A DNA stretch of 33,675 bases from DASZYF01 sp035545535 (GCA_035545535.1 DASZYF010000124.1:1-33675), one strand, 5' to 3'. Positions 1 through 13,360 are shown, counted from the stretch's first letter. Made by a program: numbers and translations. The notes: generated by a model from the sequence alone, not told the origin.

Positions 1-36
1 GCTCGTGCCGCCCGGCGTGAGCCGGGCGGCACGAGC
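1..36 (-). terminator. Perfect 16-bp hairpin, terminator of the solute-binding protein gene
   Basis: Bases 1-16 and 21-36 are exact reverse complements around the 4-nt loop gtga, giving a very GC-rich stem. It lies 17 bp beyond the stop of the minus-strand solute-binding protein gene, where an intrinsic terminator is expected. Any T tract would lie outside the window, so it cannot be checked. The symmetric stem could also stop transcription arriving from the left. Confidence 0.75.
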
Positions 37-53
37 GGAGGGAACTGCCTGCG

Positions 54-1769
54 TCAGCTGGCGGCCTTCTTGCCCCAGTCGGCGATGTTGTACGAGTACC
101 CGTCCTGGGTCGGGTTCGCGAAGACGTTGCCGAGGTCAGTCGGGTACACGAGCACACCCGGCTTCTGGAACAGCGGCAGGGTCGCCATGTCGTTCCAGAT
201 CAGCTTGTCGATCGCGTTGTACTCGTCGATCTGCTTCTTCGGGTCGAGGTCGGCGACCGCGGTGTTGAACATGCTGTCGACCTGCGGGTTGCTGTAGAAC
301 TGCGTGTTCTGCGTGTCAGCACCCTTGGGCGGCGTCGAGTAGATCGACTGGTTCGCGGAGACGAACGGGCCACCGACCCATGCGAACAGCGCGATGTCGT
401 ACTCGTGCGCCGACGTGAAGTCACCGATCGACTTGTCGGTGTTCTTGATGTCGAGCTTGATGCCGGCGGCCTTCAGCTGCGACTGCATGATCTCTTCCTC
501 AGCCACGCGCAGCGGGTTGCCGTTCTTGCACGTGATGCCGAACTCGAGCGTCTTGCCGTCCTTGGCGTAGTAGTCACCCGACTTCGTGTAGCCCGCCGCC
601 TCGAGGATCTTGTCGGCAGCGGCGGCGTCGCCCTTGCCGTAGCTCCCCGAGTTGTCCACGTAGCCCACCTGCGTGTTGAGGATCAGGTGGTTGCCCAGCG
701 GCACGGTGTCGGGCGCGAACTGGCCGACGGTGCCGGCGATGAGCGCCTTGCGGTCGATCGCCGTGGCGACGGCCTGACGGACCGGGAGCTGGCCGAGGAA
801 CGGGTTCTTGAAGTTGAAGTCGATGTGCTCGAACACGAGCTGCGGGTACACGTCGGTGACCGACGCGGTGTTCGACTTGTACTTCGCGACCTCGTCAGCC
901 GTCGGCTGCGGGTTCGCCAGGTCGACTTCGCCGTTCTTGATGGCGTCCGGGAACTGGGTGGTGTCCTCGATGAAGCGGAACACGACCTGCTGGACGTGCG
1001 GCTTGGTGCCCCAGTAGCTCGGGTTCGGCACCAGCACGAGGTTGTCACCCGTGGTGTAGCTCTGCTGGATGTACGGGCCACCGGAGATCGGCTTGCCGTC
1101 GACCGAGAGGCCGTTCTTCATCGCGGTGTTGAAGCCCGCGACGCCCTTCGGCTTGAGGAGGTGAGCCGGCAGGATGGGACCGAAGAGGCCCTGCCAGTCG
1201 GAGTACGGCGTGCTGAACACGACGGTGACGGTCTTGTTGTTGTCCGAGCCCGTGACCGACTTGATGTTGGCGTAGCCGTTGGAGCTGGCCGACAGGTACG
1301 CCGGGTTCTTGCCGTTGTTCGTCTCCCACACGTACTGGAAGTCGGTGGCGTCGATCGGCTGGCCGTCGCTCCACTTGGCGTCCGGGTTGATGTGGTAGAC
1401 GACCGTCTCCGGGCTGGAGCTCGTGAGCGCCGGCGCGTCGGTGAACAGGTTGTGGTCGTAGTCCTCGGTGACGTTCAGCTGGCCGCGGAAGGCGAAGGGC
1501 AGGACGCCTTCCTCGATGAGGAGCGTCTCAGCCGCGTTGCCGTCGGTCGTGAGGTCGTTGAAGTTGGTCGGCGCCTGCTCCTGAGCGATGGTCACCTTGG
1601 GGAGGTCGCTGACGGTCACGAGCGCGGTCGACTGGACCTTCGGGCTCGCGCCCCCGCCACCGTTGCCGGTGTTGCCGTTGCTCTTGCTGCTGCCGCAGGC
1701 GCTCAGCACCACGGCCGTGACGGCCAGTGGCGCGATGAGCACTACGCGCTTCTTCGTGCGGGTGAGCAC
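54..1769 (-). CDS. ABC transporter family-5 (peptide/nickel type) substrate-binding lipoprotein
   Basis: This 571-aa protein looks like an extracytoplasmic substrate-binding protein of the SBP_bac_5 family, which delivers oligopeptides or related solutes to an ABC importer. The N-terminus is a lipoprotein signal: basic residues (RTKKR), a hydrophobic stretch, then the lipobox LSAC with Cys25 as the lipidation site, followed by a Ser/Asn/Gly-rich linker. The body has family features, including the WSDGQPIDATDF segment around residues 133-144. Length is normal. The start is GTG at 1769, with GAGGAGG (from 1781-1787) 11 nt upstream. No permease or ATPase gene is adjacent: tpiA lies upstream and a strong hairpin lies just downstream, so the gene is probably monocistronic. 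The substrate cannot be told from sequence. Confidence 0.93.
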   Translation of the reverse strand: MLTRTKKRVVLIAPLAVTAVVLSACGSSKSNGNTGNGGGGASPKVQSTALVTVSDLPKVTIAQEQAPTNFNDLTTDGNAAETLLIEEGVLPFAFRGQLNVTEDYDHNLFTDAPALTSSSPETVVYHINPDAKWSDGQPIDATDFQYVWETNNGKNPAYLSASSNGYANIKSVTGSDNNKTVTVVFSTPYSDWQGLFGPILPAHLLKPKGVAGFNTAMKNGLSVDGKPISGGPYIQQSYTTGDNLVLVPNPSYWGTKPHVQQVVFRFIEDTTQFPDAIKNGEVDLANPQPTADEVAKYKSNTASVTDVYPQLVFEHIDFNFKNPFLGQLPVRQAVATAIDRKALIAGTVGQFAPDTVPLGNHLILNTQVGYVDNSGSYGKGDAAAADKILEAAGYTKSGDYYAKDGKTLEFGITCKNGNPLRVAEEEIMQSQLKAAGIKLDIKNTDKSIGDFTSAHEYDIALFAWVGGPFVSANQSIYSTPPKGADTQNTQFYSNPQVDSMFNTAVADLDPKKQIDEYNAIDKLIWNDMATLPLFQKPGVLVYPTDLGNVFANPTQDGYSYNIADWGKKAAS

Positions 1770-1974
1770 TGTTCCTGTGCCTCCTCGTCCCGCCTCCGAG
1801 GGCGGGCCTTCGCGGAACAGGCGGGCAGGGCGCCCGCCTGTGCGGTGCAGTGAGCACTATCCGGTTGACAGGCGTCCCCCGTCGACTGCTCGAACGCGCT
1901 GGGACCGTATCGTGACCGATCCGTTGTAGTGGTGCGGCACGCGCAACGCCGTGTTTACGTCGAGCACCCACCTA
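1770..1974 (-). promoter_or_regulatory. Leader and promoter region of the solute-binding protein gene, with two hairpins
   Basis: This gene-free stretch holds two inverted repeats in the presumed 5' leader. One is a 6-bp stem at 1789-1794/1801-1806 next to the ribosome binding site. The other is a 9-bp perfect stem at 1818-1826/1832-1840 with a 5-nt loop. The 9-mer gtgagcact occurs at 1762-1770, over the start codon, and again at 1850-1858. No convincing -35/-10 pair was found on the minus strand. No secG-like small gene fits here. Confidence 0.4.
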
Positions 1975-1993
1975 GGCCGGATGTGTTCCGGCC
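1975..1993 (-). terminator. Candidate terminator after tpiA
   Basis: GGCCGGA (1975-1981) and TCCGGCC (1987-1993) form a 7-bp stem with loop tgtgt, 16 bp beyond the tpiA stop codon. No T tract follows on the minus strand, which is common in GC-rich actinomycetes. It would separate the glycolytic genes from the solute-binding protein gene. Confidence 0.45.
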
Positions 1994-2009
1994 AGACCGG
2001 GGAATGGGC

Positions 2010-2789
2010 TCAGGTCGTCCAGCGGACGATGCCCACGAACTCCTCCGCGACGAGGCTCGCCCCGCCGACGAGGGCGCCGTCCACGTCGTGCTCGGCCATG
2101 ATGCCGGGCGCGTTCGCCGCCTTCACGCTGCCCCCGTAGAGGATGCGGACGCCGTCGGCCACCTTCTTGTCGTAGAGCTCGGCCAGCCGGGCCCGCAGCG
2201 CGGCGGCCACCTCCTGGGCGTGCTCGGGCAGCGCGACCTCGCCGGTGCCGATCGCCCAGACCGGCTCATAGGCCACCACGATGCTCTCGGCATCCTTCGC
2301 GGGGATGCCGGCGAGCGACGCCTCGAGCGAGCTCGTGCAGTGCTGGACGTGCCCGCCCTCCTGGCGGACCTCCAGGCTCTCCCCCACGCAGAGGATGGGC
2401 GTCACGCCCGCCGTGAAGGCCGCCTTGAGCTTCGCGTTGACGACCTCGTCGGACTCGTGGTGGTCGGCGCGGCGCTCGCTGTGGCCCACGACGACGTAGC
2501 GGCAGCCGAGGCGGGCGAGCATGGTGCCGCTGATGTCCCCGGTGTGCGCACCGTTCGGATGAGGTGAGAGGTCCTGGGCGCCGTAGGCGATGTCGTAGTG
2601 GTCGCCGTCGACGAGCGTCTGCACGCTGCGGAGGTCGGTGAAGGGCGGGATCACGACGATCTCGGCCCGCTCGAAGTCCTCCTCCTTGAAGGTGAACGCG
2701 AGCTTCTGCACCAGCGCGATCGCCTCGCGGTGGTCGAGGTTCATCTTCCAGTTGCCCGCGATGAGCGGCTTGCGCGTCGTCCGTGTCAC
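2010..2789 (-). CDS. tpiA: Triosephosphate isomerase
   Basis: The protein interconverts dihydroxyacetone phosphate and glyceraldehyde 3-phosphate in glycolysis and gluconeogenesis, in the cytoplasm. All signature segments are present: AGNWKMN with Asn13 and Lys15, VVVGHSERR with the electrophile His103, AYEPVWAIGTG with the catalytic base Glu175, and the phosphate-binding ILYGGSV near residue 217. Length (259 aa) is normal. The start is set at GTG 2789, which gives the usual short N-terminus before the AGNWKMN strand. The frame stays open far upstream, but that part lies antisense-like within pgk and is not coding. The gene starts 13 bp after the pgk stop and is the last gene of the gap-pgk-tpiA run. 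Confidence 0.97.
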   Translation of the reverse strand: MTRTTRKPLIAGNWKMNLDHREAIALVQKLAFTFKEEDFERAEIVVIPPFTDLRSVQTLVDGDHYDIAYGAQDLSPHPNGAHTGDISGTMLARLGCRYVVVGHSERRADHHESDEVVNAKLKAAFTAGVTPILCVGESLEVRQEGGHVQHCTSSLEASLAGIPAKDAESIVVAYEPVWAIGTGEVALPEHAQEVAAALRARLAELYDKKVADGVRILYGGSVKAANAPGIMAEHDVDGALVGGASLVAEEFVGIVRWTT

Positions 2790-2802
2790 AGGGGATGCCT
2801 CG

Positions 2803-5006
<2,204 letters not shown>

Positions 5007-5159
5007 GCGCGTCCCTCCGCAGCGTGTAGCGCACCCCGGTGTGCGCCTCTCACCTTGGCTCGCGAGGCTAGCGCGGGCCCGTCAGCACCTTCCCGCCGTG
5101 TGGCAGGTCCCACTCGCGGGCGAGGCACCGATCACACCAGGTGACGGGGACTGCTCCGG
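5007..5159 (-). promoter_or_regulatory. whiA-gap intergenic region with gap leader hairpin
   Basis: The 153-bp gap probably carries the gap-pgk-tpiA promoter. Next to the ribosome binding site a 6-bp stem (gcgcac 5029-5034, gtgcgc 5041-5046, loop of 6) could form in the mRNA leader. A TAGCCT hexamer (minus strand, 5065-5070) could serve as a -10 element, but no TTGAC-like -35 sits at normal spacing, so the promoter call is weak. No clear terminator after whiA was seen. Confidence 0.3.
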
Positions 5160-6146
5160 TCAGTCGTCCTCGAGGAGGTCGGGGCTGACGTAGGCCTCGG
5201 TGGTGGGGATCCCCTGCTCGATGGCCCGGCGGTCGGCGAGGGCCAGCAGGCGGCGGATCCGGCCGGCGACGGCGTCCTTGGTCATGGGCGGGTCGGCCAG
5301 CTGGCCGAGCTCCTCGAGGCTGGCCTGCGCGTGCTCGAGGCGGAGCCGCCCGGCGGAGACCAGGTGGTCGGGGACCTCGTCGCCGAGGATGTCGAGCGCC
5401 GCCTTGACCCGGGCGCTGGCCGCGACGGCGGCGCGGGCCGAGCGACGCAGGTTGGCATCGTCGAAGTTCGCGAGCCGGTTGGCCGTCGCCCGGACCTCGC
5501 GGCGCATGCGCCGCTCCTCCCAGGCGAGCACGCTCTCGTGGGCGCCGAGCCGCGCGAGCAGCGCACTGATGGCGTCGCCGTCGCGGACCACGACGCGGTC
5601 CACCCCGCGCACCTCGCGCGCCTTGGACGGCACCCCGAGCCGCCGTGCCGCGCCGACCAGGGCCATCGCCGCCTCCGGTCCGGGGCAGGTGACCTCGAGC
5701 GAGCTGGACCGGCCGGGCTCGGTGAGCGAGCCGTGGGCGAGGAACGCCCCGCGCCAGGCGGCGGCGATGTCGTTGTTGGTGCCGCCGATGACCTGGGGCG
5801 GCAGCCCGCGCACGGGGCGGCCGCGCTGGTCGATGAGCCCGGTCTGGCGGGCGAGGTCGTCGCCGTCCTTGGCGACGCGGACGAGGTAGCGGTTGCCGCG
5901 CCGCAGGCCGCCGGCCGCCAGGACCACGACCTCGGACGTGGCCGAGAAGATCTCGGCCAGATCGCGGCGCAGGCGGCGCGCGACCGAGCCGGTGTCCAGC
6001 TCGGCCTCGACCACGACCTGCCCGCCGAGGATGTGCAGGCCCCCCGCGAACCGCAGCAGGGTCGCGACCTCGGCCTTGCGCTCGCTCGGCTTGGTCACCG
6101 ACAGGCGGGACAGCTCGTCCTTCACCGCGGCAGTCATCGCCGCCAC
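5160..6146 (-). CDS. whiA: WhiA, sporulation/cell-division transcription regulator
   Basis: WhiA is a DNA-binding regulator of sporulation septation in streptomycetes and is conserved in most Gram-positive bacteria. The protein shows the N-terminal TAAVKDELSRL segment, the degenerate LAGLIDADG homing-endonuclease-like core (for example FLAHGSLTEPGRSSSLEV and AREVRGVDRVVVRDGD), and the C-terminal helix-turn-helix around LADPPMTKDAVAGRIRRLL. Length is 328 aa from GTG at 6146, which has GGAGG four bases upstream; ATG at 6137 (325 aa) is the alternative and lies 13 nt from the same GGAGG. It follows yvcK after 41 bp, the conserved rapZ-yvcK-whiA order. Confidence 0.96.
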   Translation of the reverse strand: MAAMTAAVKDELSRLSVTKPSERKAEVATLLRFAGGLHILGGQVVVEAELDTGSVARRLRRDLAEIFSATSEVVVLAAGGLRRGNRYLVRVAKDGDDLARQTGLIDQRGRPVRGLPPQVIGGTNNDIAAAWRGAFLAHGSLTEPGRSSSLEVTCPGPEAAMALVGAARRLGVPSKAREVRGVDRVVVRDGDAISALLARLGAHESVLAWEERRMRREVRATANRLANFDDANLRRSARAAVAASARVKAALDILGDEVPDHLVSAGRLRLEHAQASLEELGQLADPPMTKDAVAGRIRRLLALADRRAIEQGIPTTEAYVSPDLLEDD

Positions 6147-6187
6147 ACGGCCTCCGGTGCTCTCATGCGATCTGGGTGCGCACCCGG

Positions 6188-7210
6188 TCAGGGCGCGCTC
6201 GTGGCGGGGAAGACGCCCGAGTCTGCCGTACGCCGGGCGGTCGTGGGCAAAAGTGGCGGTCCGGCCACGGTCGCGCGCAGGGCGGTGGCGAGCCGCGAGG
6301 GGTCGTGGCGGGCCTCCTCGCCGGGCACCGCGAGCGCGTCGGTGACCACCCGCGCGCCGGCCTCGTGGGCGACGCGTTCAAGATCGGCCCGGCCGCCGGA
6401 GACCTCGAGGGCGTGCTCGTCGGCGACCACCGCGGCCAGCGGCAGCCAGTCCGCGTGGGACAGCAGCACCTCGAGGTGGCGGGCCGGCGAGAAGCCCGAG
6501 GTCTCCCCCGGCTGCGGCACGAGGTTGAGGACGTACACCGCGCGGGCCTGCGACTCGAGCACCGCGGTGCGGACGTCGGGGACGAGCAGGTGCGGCACGA
6601 CCGAGCTGAACAGCGAACCGGGGCCGAGCACGATCCAATCGGCGGCGCGCACGGCCGCCATCGCCTCCGCGCAGCCCGGCGGTGCCGCCGGGACCAGCCG
6701 CACCGCGCGGACCGCACCCTGGGTGACGGCGACGGCGTGCTGACCGCGGACCACGGCGTCGGTGCCGTCCGGCAGCGCGACGTCGGCCTCGATGTCCAGC
6801 GGGAGCGGGGCGAGCGGCAGCACCCGGCCACGGGCGCGCACGAGCCGGCCGACGGCATCGAGCGCCGCGACCGGGTCGCCGAACGCATCGGCCAGGCCGG
6901 CGAGGAGCAGGTTGCCCACGGCGTGGCCGCCGAGCGGGCCGTCGCCGGGGAACCGGTGCTGCATCGCCGCGGCCCAGTCGGCCCCACCCGCGTCGGTGCC
7001 GGCGAGCGCGGCGAGCGCCATGCGCAGGTCGCCAGGCGGCAGCAGGCCGGGGAACTCGGCGCGGAGGCGGCCGCTGGAGCCGCCGTCGTCGGCCACGGTG
7101 ACGACGGCGGTGAGCCGGTCGGTGACCTGGGTCAGCGCGGAGAGCGTCACCGCGAGACCGTGGCCGCCGCCGAACGCGACGATCGCCGGGCCCTCCCGAT
7201 CCGCCGTCAT
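6188..7210 (-). CDS. yvcK: YvcK-family gluconeogenesis factor / CofD-like protein
   Basis: Members of this family (YvcK/CuvA) bind UDP-sugars and influence carbon metabolism, cell shape and peptidoglycan synthesis. The protein belongs to the CofD-like fold: the N-terminal glycine motif AFGGGHGLAVTL (residues 12-23), TVADDGGSSGRLR, LPPGDLRMAL, and later LGPGSLFSSVVPHLLVPD are all family signatures. Its 340-aa length is normal. The start ATG (7208-7210) overlaps the rapZ stop as ATGA, so translation is probably coupled. The true coenzyme F420 enzyme CofD is less likely because the context and motifs are those of YvcK. Confidence 0.95.
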   Translation of the reverse strand: MTADREGPAIVAFGGGHGLAVTLSALTQVTDRLTAVVTVADDGGSSGRLRAEFPGLLPPGDLRMALAALAGTDAGGADWAAAMQHRFPGDGPLGGHAVGNLLLAGLADAFGDPVAALDAVGRLVRARGRVLPLAPLPLDIEADVALPDGTDAVVRGQHAVAVTQGAVRAVRLVPAAPPGCAEAMAAVRAADWIVLGPGSLFSSVVPHLLVPDVRTAVLESQARAVYVLNLVPQPGETSGFSPARHLEVLLSHADWLPLAAVVADEHALEVSGGRADLERVAHEAGARVVTDALAVPGEEARHDPSRLATALRATVAGPPLLPTTARRTADSGVFPATSAP

Positions 7211-8127
7211 TCGCGCCCCAGGTCGCGGTGGACCACGCGCGTCTCCACGCCGTCGGCCGCGAGGACGGCGGCCAGCGCCTCGGCGACGGCGACGCTGCGG
7301 TGCTTCCCGCCGGTGCAGCCGACCGCCAGCGTCAGGTACTTCTTGCCCTCACGCTGGTAGCCGCGCACGAGCAGGTGCAGGACGTCGGCGTACTTCGCGA
7401 GGAACTCCTGCGCGTCGGCGCTCTCGAGCACGTAGTCGCGCACCTCGGGGTCCTGGCCCGTGCGGGGGCGCAGCTCGGGCACCCAGTGCGGGTTGGGCAG
7501 GAAGCGGCAGTCGGCGACGACGTCGGCATCGACGGGCAGGCCGTACTTGAACCCGAAGGACACGACGGTCGCGCGCAGCTGCGCCGCGTCGGCCGCACCG
7601 AACGCGGCGTCGATCTTCGCGCGGAGCTCGTGCACGTTGAGCGCGCTCGTGTCGATGACGAGGTCGGCGGAGCCGCGCAGGTCCTCGAGCAGCGCGCGCT
7701 CGCGAGCGATGCCGTCGATGACGCGGCCGGCGGCCCCCTCCTCCTGCAGCGGGTGCGGGCGGCGCACGGCGTCGAAGCGCCGCAGCAGCACGTCATCGCT
7801 GGCTTCGAGGAACACGATGCGCGGCACGACCCCCATGCCGGAGAGCTCGGCGAGGGCCTCGGTGAGGTCGGCGAAGAACGCCCGGCCCCGGACGTCGATG
7901 CCGGCCGCCACCCGGGCGACGGCGCCGTTGCTGCGGGCGGCGAGGCCCGCCATCGTCGGCAGCAGGGCCGGCGGCAGGTTGTCGACGACGTACCAGCCGA
8001 GGTCCTCGAAGCCCTTCGCGGCGGTCGCGCGGCCGGCGCCGGACAGGCCGGTGATGATCGCCAGCTGCAGCGCCGGTTCGCTGCGCGCCTCCGGAGCCAC
8101 CTCCTCAGCCACGCCCTCCCCCATCAC
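7207..8127 (-). CDS. rapZ: RapZ-family P-loop protein (RNase adapter / nucleotide-binding)
   Basis: The 306-aa protein has the RapZ/YvcJ architecture: an N-terminal P-loop domain (GLSGAGRA at residues 27-34, then EDLGWYVVDNLPP) and a C-terminal domain with SFGFKYGLP, FLPNPHWVPELRP and VGCTGGKHRSVAVAE. In E. coli RapZ controls glucosamine-6-phosphate synthase through a small RNA; in actinomycetes its role is less clear. The P-loop ends in GRA where GRS or GKS is usual. The start is GTG 8127 or ATG 8124, overlapping the uvrC stop (GTGATG); no strong ribosome binding site is seen. It sits between uvrC and yvcK with overlaps on both sides. Confidence 0.95.
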   Translation of the reverse strand: MMGEGVAEEVAPEARSEPALQLAIITGLSGAGRATAAKGFEDLGWYVVDNLPPALLPTMAGLAARSNGAVARVAAGIDVRGRAFFADLTEALAELSGMGVVPRIVFLEASDDVLLRRFDAVRRPHPLQEEGAAGRVIDGIARERALLEDLRGSADLVIDTSALNVHELRAKIDAAFGAADAAQLRATVVSFGFKYGLPVDADVVADCRFLPNPHWVPELRPRTGQDPEVRDYVLESADAQEFLAKYADVLHLLVRGYQREGKKYLTLAVGCTGGKHRSVAVAEALAAVLAADGVETRVVHRDLGRE

Positions 8128-10121
8128 GGTGCCTGTTCGAGGATCTCGCCGGTCAGCGGATCGACGGCGATGCTCTCATCCCCGCCCGCCCCGGCGTGGA
8201 GCACGTCGTAGACGCTCTGCGCCGTCTTCGGCCCGAGGCCGGGCAACGACGAGATCTCCTCGACGGACGCGGCGCGCAGCCGCTTCAGGGAGCCGAAGTG
8301 CCTCAGCAGCAGCCGCTTCCGCGCATCGCCGAGCCCGGCGACATCGTCGAGGGCCGACTGCACCATCGACTTCGACCGCTTGGCGCGGTGGTAGGTGATG
8401 GCGAAGCGGTGCGCCTCGTCGCGGATGCGCTGCAGGAGGTACAGCCCCTCGCTCGACCGTGAGAGCAGCACCGGGTGCTCCTGGCCGGGCAGCCACACCT
8501 CCTCGAGCCGCTTCGCGAGCCCGCAAAGCGACACGTCGTCGATGCCGAGCTCGGCCATCGCAGCGGCCGCCGCGGCCACCTGCGGAGGGCCGCCGTCGAC
8601 GACGACGAGGTTGGGCGGGTAGGCGAACTTGCGCGGCCGCCCGGTCTCGGGATCGAGGTAGGTGTGCTCCTCGCCCTCCGCCGCGTCGAGGTCGCCGCTG
8701 CGCGCGCGTTCGGCCAGGTAGCGCGAGAAGCGGCGCGAGATGACCTCGCGCATCCACGCGGTGTCGTCGTGCGTCTCGCCGGAGGCGGCGCCCCGGAGCG
8801 CGAAGCGCCGGTACTCGCTCTTGCGCGCGAGCCCGTCCTCGAACACGACCATCGACGCGACGACGTCGGAGCCGGAGACGTGCGAGACGTCGAAGCACTC
8901 GATGCGCAGCGGCGCCTCGGGCAGGCCGAGCACCTCCTGGATCTCGCCGAGCGCGAGCGACCGCGCGGAGATGTCGCTCGCCCGCTTCATCTTGTGCAGC
9001 CGGAACGACTGCTCGGCGTTGCGCTCGACGGTCTCGAGCAGCGCCCGCTTGTCACCGCGCTGCGGCACCCGCAGCTCGACGCGCGTGCCGCGCTGCAGGC
9101 TCAGCAGCTCGGCGACGACGTCGGCGTCGGCCGGCAGCGCGGGGACGAGCACCTCGCGGGGGATGTCGAGCACACCGCTGGGGTCGCCGGCGAGGTACTC
9201 CTGCGACAGGAACTGCTCGACGAGGTCCGGGACGTCGAGCGGCTCGACCTTGTCGACCACCCAGCCCCGCTGCCCCCGCACCCGGCCGCCGCGCACGTAG
9301 AAGACCTGCACCGCGGCCTCGAGCTCGTCGTGCGCGAACGCGACGACGTCGGCGTCGGTGCCGTCGCCGAGCACGACGGCCTGCTTCTCGTAGGCCCGCT
9401 TCAGCGCGCCGATGTCGTCGCGCAGGCGGGCCGCGCGCTCGTAGGCCTGCTCGTCGGCCGCCTCGCGCATCTGCCGCTCGAGCCGCTTGACGAACTTCTC
9501 GGTGGAGCCGGCCATGAAGTCGACGAAGTCGTCGACGATCGCGCGGTGCTCGGCGGCGCTGACGCGGCCGACGCACGGCGCACTGCACTTGTCGATGTAG
9601 CCGAGCAGGCACGGACGGCCGACCTGGCCCGCGCGCTTGAAGACGCCGTTGCTGCACGTGCGCGCGGGGAACACGCGCAGCAGCAGGTCGAGCGTCTCCC
9701 GGATGGCCCAGGCGTGCGCGTAGGGGCCGAAGTACCGCACGCCCTTGCGCTTCGCGCCGCGCATCACCTGCAGCCGCGGGTACTCCTCGTCGAGCGTGAC
9801 CGCGAGCCACGGATAGCTCTTGTCGTCGCGGTACTTGACGTTGAAGCGCGGGTCGAACTCCTTGATCCAGGAGTACTCGAGCTGCAGCGCCTCGACCTCG
9901 GTCTGCACCACGGTCCACTCGACGGCCGCCGCGGTGGTGACCATCTGCTGGGTGCGCGGGTGCAGCGCGTGGATGTCCTGGAAGTACGACGAGAGCCGGC
10001 TGCGGAGCGACTTGGCCTTGCCGACGTAGATGACCCGGCCGTGCTCGTCGCGGAACTTGTAGACCCCCGGCTGGTCCGGGATGGTGCCCGCCGCCGGCCG
10101 GTACGACGCCGGATCAGGCAT
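8124..10121 (-). CDS. uvrC: Excinuclease ABC subunit C
   Basis: UvrC makes the two incisions flanking a lesion in nucleotide excision repair, together with UvrA and UvrB. The domains run in the usual order: GIY-YIG nuclease at residues 15-95 (GVYKFRD, VIYVGKAKSLRSR with Arg41, Glu77), a cysteine cluster (Cys156, 171, 179, 183) matching the iron-sulphur ligands described for UvrC, a UVR helix-hairpin near 205-240, the RNase H-like half (ECFDVSHVSGSD, VVDGGPPQV, HRFAITYHR), and C-terminal helix-hairpin-helix motifs (LPGLGPKTAQ). Length is 665 aa. ATG 10121 has AAAGGAG (from 10126-10132) four bases upstream. The stop overlaps the rapZ start. It lies 96 bp downstream of uvrA. Confidence 0.98.
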   Translation of the reverse strand: MPDPASYRPAAGTIPDQPGVYKFRDEHGRVIYVGKAKSLRSRLSSYFQDIHALHPRTQQMVTTAAAVEWTVVQTEVEALQLEYSWIKEFDPRFNVKYRDDKSYPWLAVTLDEEYPRLQVMRGAKRKGVRYFGPYAHAWAIRETLDLLLRVFPARTCSNGVFKRAGQVGRPCLLGYIDKCSAPCVGRVSAAEHRAIVDDFVDFMAGSTEKFVKRLERQMREAADEQAYERAARLRDDIGALKRAYEKQAVVLGDGTDADVVAFAHDELEAAVQVFYVRGGRVRGQRGWVVDKVEPLDVPDLVEQFLSQEYLAGDPSGVLDIPREVLVPALPADADVVAELLSLQRGTRVELRVPQRGDKRALLETVERNAEQSFRLHKMKRASDISARSLALGEIQEVLGLPEAPLRIECFDVSHVSGSDVVASMVVFEDGLARKSEYRRFALRGAASGETHDDTAWMREVISRRFSRYLAERARSGDLDAAEGEEHTYLDPETGRPRKFAYPPNLVVVDGGPPQVAAAAAAMAELGIDDVSLCGLAKRLEEVWLPGQEHPVLLSRSSEGLYLLQRIRDEAHRFAITYHRAKRSKSMVQSALDDVAGLGDARKRLLLRHFGSLKRLRAASVEEISSLPGLGPKTAQSVYDVLHAGAGGDESIAVDPLTGEILEQAP

Positions 10122-10139
10122 GTGTCTCCTTTGGCCTCC

Positions 10140-10169
10140 GGCCGCGGCGGGGAACAGGATCCCGCGGCC
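10140..10169 (-). terminator. Hairpin in the uvrA-uvrC intergenic region
   Basis: ggccgcgg (10140-10147) pairs exactly with ccgcggcc (10162-10169) over a 14-nt loop; a smaller competing stem cggcc/ggccg sits at 10165-10177. The region lies 48 bp after the uvrA stop and just before the uvrC ribosome binding site. It may be a terminator or attenuator, or only a by-product of high GC. No T tract is visible. Confidence 0.35.
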
Positions 10170-10217
10170 TTCGGCCGTCCCCCCAACCTACGTCCGGGAC
10201 CTGACAGGACGCCCGCG

Positions 10218-13208
<2,991 letters not shown>

Positions 13209-13360
13209 GGGGTCTTCGGGGTCCTGTTCGCTCTGGGAGGGGCTGGGCGCGGGCGGGGAAGGCACAGCCTCGGCTCAGCGTAGGTGGGGGGTCCGACATT
13301 CCCATCGGCGCCGGGAGCCTGCGAGCGGGCCAGGCCGGAATTCGGGGCAGGATGGGGGGC
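13209..13360. promoter_or_regulatory. Divergent uvrA / metallo-beta-lactamase promoter region
   Basis: About 150 bp separate the two start codons, so both promoters must lie here. I looked for a GAAC-N4-GTTC LexA-type SOS box, as might be expected before uvrA, and found none. TACGCT on the minus strand near 13275 is a possible uvrA -10 element without a good -35 partner. The uvrA start has no strong ribosome binding site. Confidence 0.3.

Noticed and set aside
405..1853. Long plus-strand open frame (482 codons) opposite the solute-binding protein gene
   Set aside because: Its protein is Arg/Val/Asp/Glu-rich with no recognisable domain. It mirrors the real gene and reflects GC-rich codon bias.
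1864..1869. TTGACA on the plus strand as a -35 element
   Set aside because: No plus-strand gene follows and no -10 element lies at proper spacing.
13209..13360. SOS (LexA) box upstream of uvrA
   Set aside because: GAAC occurs once near 13230 on the minus strand, but no GTTC partner lies four bases away.
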